From: Drosophila persimilis
Taxonomy: Eukaryota > Arthropoda > Insecta > Diptera > Drosophilidae
Direction: 5' to 3'
Assembly (NCBI RefSeq): GCF_003286085.1
Contig: NW_020825289.1
Span: 11,780,001-11,844,000, forward strand
Length of the DNA stretch: 64,000 nt
The first letter of the stretch is position 1. Each line of letters starts with the position of its first letter. Made by a program: the position numbers and the translations under genes. This document shows positions 58,326 to 64,000 of this stretch, piece by piece. The notes beneath the pieces were generated by a model. The model saw nothing but the letters and a program-made list of their open reading frames with translations. It ran no database searches and was not told the DNA's origin.

Positions 58326-61300
58326 ATTTTTTGAAAGAAAAATGTTATAGAATTTGTTGTACAAAAGTGTTGGCACACCTCACATTGAATTTATTTCAAT
58401 TAAAGAGTATTATATTGTCCATCAGCTTGCAGAATTGGGATGGCCAGAAGGAGCCCTCTTCCCACTTCCAGTAACGGCCTGATGGTGCTTCGTTGTTGGA
58501 AGGAGAGCAACATAGAGAGAGAGAGAGAGGACTAACACTACGGGTCGTTTTTAAATGATTAAAGGCTTAAAAATGTTCTTTAAAAATTATTTAAAAATAG
58601 TAAATGATCCAAAGATAAAATAAAGATATTTTTCAGTATTATTTGAGTTCTTTCCATAGCTGAGAAACCACTCCAATAATGGTTCAAAGACCACAAAAAG
58701 GATGGCTGAAAGGACAGCCATAATTGGGGGCTGCTTTCATGAGGCCAAAAGCAAATTAAATTTCCACAACAATAACCACTTGAATGCGAATCCTTTGTGT
58801 ATAATTTTATGAATTATTGGTTTTATTTATTGGAGTCAATCGGATATCAGTGCGTGGTGGTCGCCATTTCACATTTTCATAATTAAAACCATCCGATAGA
58901 TAGCCAGAGAAGAAAGAGAGGAAGAGAGAAGTAAAATCAATTGACACAATTTTTCGTATTTGGGAGCACAGATAACCTCATTGTATGCCCAACTTTCCCC
59001 TCTCTCCCCCCTGGTTCTTTCCCTTTTGGACTTTCGAAATTGGATCTATCTCTAGGCACCCCCTCCCCCCCTGCTGTATCTCCCTCCCACCGGCAGATGC
59101 CAAAGAAGTGCACAATAAAAATCAATTCGAGCAATAAAGTTTTTAATTGGATCCAGCTCCCTGCTGGCTCTCTGCTCTCCGCCCGAGGCCGGGCCATAAA
59201 ACTCGAAATTGTTGCAAGAGATGTCTCCATTTGATTTAGAGCCAACTGCCAGCCTTAATAGCCAGAAATTCCTCTTTCTGGAATAATTATGGAATATGCT
59301 AACAAAAAAAAAAGAATAACCAACCCCGAAACAAACCCAAAAAAAGTGAAGCTGCAAATGCGGGCTGTCGCTGGAATTGAAATGTATCCGTAATAATGCA
59401 GGTACCTCTCCCTCCCTCCCTCCCTCTCTCTCTTTTATCTCTCTTCGACAATCTGTCGAAATCCAGCTGCAAATTGAAGTAGAACATCCTTTGAGAAGAG
59501 AAAGTTCCAAAAGAAAGTAGCGCGTCATGCACACGACATGCACAATATTCTATTTTTCAGTAAGTACGCAAGGACATTTATGTAGGGATATTCGGATCAA
59601 TTGGTGGCCTTTTCTTGCCCTAACACTCCCTAAAACCCGACTCTAAAAAGAGTGGAAAATGTTTGTAAAAATACAATTTCATCAAGTGGAATGCACGCCC
59701 ACCTCCAGGGGAGGCGAGGGGGTCCGAAAAAAGAGTTCTTTGCGTTCGGCTCCATCGGAGCACAGGAGCCGAAAGCAATAACCATAAAAGCCACACGTCT
59801 CGGGGCTCAAATGTTCGAAATACTACACATGCACTGAGAGAAAACGGGGGGTACCATATTTAAAATCACATTTCCAAAGGGGAAGCCATTACGGCAGTTG
59901 TTTTCCATCCAGAACTGGACGGGGGAGACCACTTCAATCATTCACTCCCTCACTCACTCGCAGCAGGGCCTAATAGACTCCCGGCTGGACAGGAGCGGAG
60001 TGCATATAAGCCCGAACCCTGGCCCCTGGCGAGTGCACACGATTCGCATAACTTTGGGTAAATGCCCGAGTGCGGGAATGGAAAACAAAGCGAATAAATT
60101 GCAGGCATACTTCTCCGCTCTCCACTCTCCACTCTACGGGTATGTGGCCTCATCCTTCCGAGTTCACGTGCGGTCAATATGCGGAAAATGCGCTCGGGAA
60201 TGGGAATAGGAGGCGGCTCCTTCCCTCCGCAAAAGGATGCAGGTGCCGGAGACTGACTGCTGCCCAAAAGGATAGCTAAGCCAGGATATAAACCGAATTG
60301 AATTGAAATGAGAATGCGTAATTCATGATTCAGGCCCAAATCGTATGCACAGCTGGATAAATCTTGTAAATTAAGTCATCAACATTCTGGCTGCCTCTTC
60401 GAATGTCTGGTCTGGTTGGCGACTGGCGATTCGATGCCTAATTAAGGCTGCTCAAATATACACATATACTCCTGTACATACATATATAAAGATTGAGATA
60501 GGGAGCTGCAGCAGAGATGACAGGAATGAAGTGCTGGAAATGAGTATCAGATGAAGAAGAAACGAATAATGGAAGTAAAGACCGAGGAAAACCCCCAACC
60601 TGGAGTCAAGTTTGAGGAATTGGACCATCTCTAATGATTTAAACACAAATCTCTCATATCTGGATGTTCTTTTATAGAACAAACACGCGTCGTATCGATT
60701 CTAAACGGCAGATCGATCTCTGCGGTGGTTCTTTACTCTTTTGCTCACTCTCTTTCGGGTCTCATTTTACGCTCAGCACTACTGAGAGAGCTTTGAGGCC
60801 TTGTTTGATGGGAGACATAGAAGAGAGACGGTTTTCTGTTGTGCTGAGCAAAATAAGAACCCAAACGAGAGCGCCTTGCGAGAGCGGACCACCAACGAAG
60901 GGCGATAGCTTTTTACTTGTGGAATACAAACACTTGTTTAGTTTTTAATAATCTTCTGGCGTTTTTTTCGAGAATTCTCTTTCAAGCTAGCTTTCTTCTT
61001 TTATGGCTAAAAGTGTCGGCACTGCGAAGCGACTTGAAACCACCTCTCTTGGCCTCGCTGGGCTTCTTCTTTGTGAGCCAACAGTGAAGCATGTTAGCAG
61101 CTTATTCACCGGCAGGCTCAGGCGGCCTCCCTTGCGTCGCCCCTTTTACCTTGTCCCACCCCATCATCCACCACCACCCACGAGCCGAGTCGGGGCCAAA
61201 GTGGAAATGCAAATATTTGCATGCCCTCGTGGCATCCCCCGTCCATCCAGCCATCCATCCATCCAGTTGGCTTTTGCTGCACAGCATCAATTATTGAGGC

Positions 61301-61470
61301 GTGTTTACAAGTTGACAGATTGCAGGATGCCTGCCCTGCCCTGCCCTGCCTCAAGTGGCGGCCCCAGAGGCGTGTCCCCAGCCCAGACCCCCGACCCGAC
61401 CCGTGTTCGCCCCCCTTTTACTTTCCTGATGAGCCAACCCCCCATTAATGTGTCTTTGTTGTTGTTGCAG

Positions 61471-62670
61471 CCCTCTCGTTCACCCTGGAGCCCCAGGATG
61501 CTGTTGTGCCCGAGGGCCACTCGGTCCTGCTGCAGTGCTCCGGCAGTGCGCCTGCCCGTGGCAAGGGCAAGGCCACGCCCACGCCTGCGACCGTGCGATG
61601 GCGGGGACCCGACGGCCAGGACCTGGGCATCGTGGGGGACACCTTCCGCTCGCAGCTGAAGAACGGATCGCTGTACATCAGTTCGGTGGAGGAGAACCGC
61701 GGCCTGACCGGCGCCTACCAGTGCCTCCTCACGGCCGAGGGGGTGGGCAGCGTGCTGAGCCGGCCGGCGCTGGTGGCGATTGCCCGCCAGCCGGACCTCA
61801 ACCAGGACTTCATCGAGACGTACCTGCTGCCGGGACAGACGGCCTACTTCCGGTGCATGGTGGGCGAGGCCAGCTGGCAGGAGGGCGTGCGGCACTCGGT
61901 GCAGTGGTTCCGGGACGACATGCCCCTGCCCCTGGACAAGCTGCGGATGGTGGTGCTGCCCAACGGCGCCCTGGAGATCGACGAGGTGGTTGCCTCCGAT
62001 CGCGGCGCCTACCAGTGCAACGTCACCTCGGGCAGCGTCTCCCGCCTGAGCAGCAAGACCAATCTGAACATCAAGAAGGCGGCGAGCGAGCAGCCGGGCG
62101 GCGAGCATGCGGTGGCCCCCTCCTTCCTGGTGGGGCCGTCGCCCAAGACCGTCCGCGAGGGGGACACCGTCACCCTGGACTGTGTGGCCAACGGGGTGCC
62201 CAAGCCGCAGATCAAGTGGCTGCGCAACGGCGAGGAGCTCGACCTGAACGACCTCGACTCGCGCTTCTCCATCATCGGCACGGGCTCGCTGCAGATCTCC
62301 AGTGCCGAGGACATCGACTCGGGCAACTACCAGTGCCGGGCCAGCAACACCGTCGACTCCCTGGACGCCCAGGCCACGGTGCAGGTCCAGGTGCCGCCCA
62401 AGTTCATCCAGGCGCCGCGCGACAAGACCGCCCACGAGAAGGAGGAGCTGGAGCTCGAGTGCGCCATCCGGGGCAAGCCCAAGCCCCTCATCAGGTGGCT
62501 GAAGAACGGCGACCTTGTCACCCCCAACGACTACATGCAGCTGGTGGCCGACCACAACCTGCGCATCCTCGGACTGCTCCACTCCGATGCCGGGATGTTC
62601 CAGTGCGTCGGCACCAATGCCGCTGGCAGTGTCCAGGCAGCGGCCCGGCTACGCGTCGTCCCACCAGGAG
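61471..62670 (+). CDS. fra: frazzled exon 2: four Ig domains of netrin receptor
   Basis: This 1,200 bp phase-1 exon codes precursor residues 29-428. They form four Ig C2/I-set domains with cysteine pairs at 51/113, 157/211, 266/317 and 359/407. Each pair is closed by the usual 'D.G.YQC' block ('TGAYQC', 'DRGAYQC', 'DSGNYQC', 'DAGMFQC'). Ig3 'ANGVPKPQIKWLRNGEEL' and Ig4 'IRGKPKPLIRWLKNGD' carry the W-containing C strands. Four Ig domains in a row followed by further exons fit the DCC/neogenin/frazzled layout (4 Ig plus 6 FNIII). Acceptor 'gttgttgcag' and donor GGAG|GTAAGT are strong. The exon is very GC-rich compared with the intron. An equally long antisense open frame here is a composition effect. 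Without splicing at 62671 the frame would stop at 62733-62735. Confidence 0.9.
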
Positions 62671-63645
62671 GTAAGTGGCTCTATGAGATAGCCCCCCATC
62701 CCTCCTATCCCCCCTATCCGCCTATGTATATGTAGTCTCCCAGCCCGGTGTCCAGTATTTGTCCAGCTGTCGATTCGGCCTGTAAAATGACTCTACGAAA
62801 TTGAACGCCTAGCTCCACGTACCTCCAGACCTTTCAATTTGTACAAACATTGTCCTTTCATTGTCCTCCTGCTTTTGTAAATTGATTTCATGTGTGTCTG
62901 TGTGTTGTGTATTTGTATTTGTATTTGTATATTTTTGTGTAGAATTTTGTGCTAAAATATAGATATTTCTTTTGCGATTCATTGATGGAGGAGAGAACCC
63001 AGAGGACTGAACGGATAAGTCTACCAAACGAGCTTGAACACCATCCGTATAGCCATTTCTACAAAAAAAAAACCATTTATCGATATCGATTAACGATTTT
63101 CGTTGAAACAATTTCTTAAACCTGTAACTTTTTCTTTTTTGAGATACATTTCGTGTGATTCCTCAAGCATCCACAAAAGAATATTAAAATACATAAATCA
63201 AAAATATTTGCCACCTTTAAGGAGGCTCCTACTCATGTCTCTCGGACTCCGTGGAGCATCTAAAAAGCTCTTAGGACGAGTCGTGCTATATTCTAGGGCC
63301 CTTCCCAATTGTTTTGTAATTAAGGCCACAGATTTTTGGTCGGCAAAGAAAGCCTAACAGCCTTCACGGAATCGATACTTTCCCAGGCCAAACAATCGAT
63401 TATTATCGATGATGCCGATACCAGCCGTTACTGGTGAGCTCTCCCCATCGGATCGAAAATGAGAATCGTCGGAAGCAATTAATAATAAAGAAATGTGATA
63501 TAAAATGAATTTTGTCAATATAATTTATTAACTTTTGTTTTGTTTTATTTGTTCTTCTTTGTTTCCGTTTCCTTTTCGACACTTTTCCTTGGCTTATCAT
63601 TTCCTCGACGCGACATCCATCCATTCCCGAATCCCGTCCCAAAAG
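62671..63645 (+). other. fra: frazzled intron 2
   Basis: A 975 bp intron runs from GTAAGT to an acceptor at '...cgtcccaaaag'. It contains a (GTATTT)n tract near 62905-62930, a DRE-like TATCGATA at 63078, and ATCGAT words near 63371 and 63395-63410. No gene is seen. Confidence 0.6.
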
Positions 63646-64000
63646 TGAAAATCAAACAACGCAAACCCCAAGGCCAGTCCACCAAGTCCCTGCAGACCTC
63701 CGACAGTCCAGTGAAACGACGACGACCGTACAGCTCGGGGGAGCAGCAGCCGCTGCGCACCAAATCGGGGGCCAGCCTGCGCTCGACCGAGGACGAGGAC
63801 GAGGACGGGGACGACGACAGTGCCCAGGACAGTGGGCCGACCACGCGGCTCCTGTACTCCAAGACCCTGCTGGACAGCCTGCAGCACTCGGGGAAGGCCT
63901 CACGGCCCGAGCAGCCGCTCAACGATCGCAACTTTGAGCGGAACGAGGCCAGCGCCCTGCGGCGGGAGAGCAACGGCCACAATGACAACGACCAAGACGA
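63646..64000 (+). CDS. fra: frazzled exon 3 (partial): charged linker, runs off window
   Basis: After the acceptor at 63644-63645 the phase-1 join (G + TG gives Val) opens a frame that stays open to the window end. It begins 'VKIKQRKPQGQSTKSLQTSD' and includes a basic 'VKRRRPY' stretch, an acidic 'STEDEDEDGDDD' block and 'RLLYSKTLLDSLQHSG'. Codon use is GC-rich, like the Ig exon. This is not a fibronectin domain. It would be an unstructured linker after Ig4, probably before FNIII-1, and may be alternatively included. The exact phase match is the main support. The AG used is preceded by a moderately pyrimidine-rich tract. Confidence 0.65.

Larger units (their letters stand above)
30430..61470 (+). 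other. fra: frazzled intron 1 (31,041 bp)
   Basis: The intron runs from a GTAGGA donor to a 'gttgttgttgcag' acceptor and joins two phase-1 exons. It carries the DUF1091 gene pair, a P450 relic, two DINE-1-like Helitrons, fold-back elements, a dispersed repeat copy near 58240 and many GA/CT tracts. 30430-39770, 41000-43500, 52010-54950 and 56100-61470 hold no further gene that I can support; open frames there are short or low-complexity. Long first introns with dense GAGA sites often house enhancers in Drosophila developmental genes. Confidence 0.8.

Noticed and set aside
61305..62582. 425-codon open frame antisense to the fra Ig exon
   Set aside because: It mirrors a GC-rich coding exon, lacks splice or family support, and its product is low-complexity.

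Overview
The window looks like drosophilid nuclear DNA. Introns are short and GT-AG apart from one 31 kb intron. There is a fly-type tRNA-His gene, DRE and Ohler Motif 1 promoter elements, insect ionotropic receptors, DUF1091/DM8 secreted proteins and DINE-1-type Helitron copies. An Ir cluster, a tRNA-His gene and frazzled together suggest Muller element C (the D. melanogaster 48-49 region). The repeat variants make an obscura-group species my best guess, but that is inference.

Layout. 1-4.7 kb: no gene seen. 4.7-10.2 kb: three chemosensory ionotropic receptor (IR) genes. Two are intact and tail to tail. The third is N-terminally truncated and interrupted by one in-frame UGA. 12.17 kb: tRNA-His(GTG). 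14.7-15.5 kb: a single-exon TMX2-like ER thioredoxin-related membrane protein (minus) with a DRE/Motif 1 housekeeping promoter. 15.7-17.3 kb: a cluster of one dispersed repeat family. 18.75-19.82 kb: a two-exon gene for an 80-residue protein of unknown function with a TATA/initiator promoter. It converges on a five-exon PACRG homologue (19.87-22.10 kb, minus). 24.6-25.2 kb: a DUF1091 pseudogene.

29.7 kb to the window end: the start of frazzled (fra; DCC/neogenin netrin receptor). It comprises a signal-peptide exon, a 31,041 bp first intron, one 1,200 bp exon coding all four Ig domains, and a further exon that runs off the edge. The large intron holds an inverted segmental duplication carrying two intact, divergently transcribed DUF1091 genes (43.5-47.6 kb). 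It also holds a decayed cytochrome P450 fragment (about 49.1-49.4 kb), a fold-back AT-rich element, two near-full-length DINE-1-like Helitrons in inverted orientation (50.9-52.0 and 55.0-56.1 kb), and many GA/CT tracts.

The genes do not form one pathway. IRs and DUF1091 proteins are typical fast-evolving, tandemly duplicated insect families, and both show decay here. TMX2, PACRG and fra are conserved single-copy genes. The most interesting points are the possible readthrough IR pseudogene, the inverted DUF1091 duplication nested in fra, and a repeat family whose Motif 1 end lies at both the TMX2 and fra promoters. I did not see an undescribed multi-gene system.
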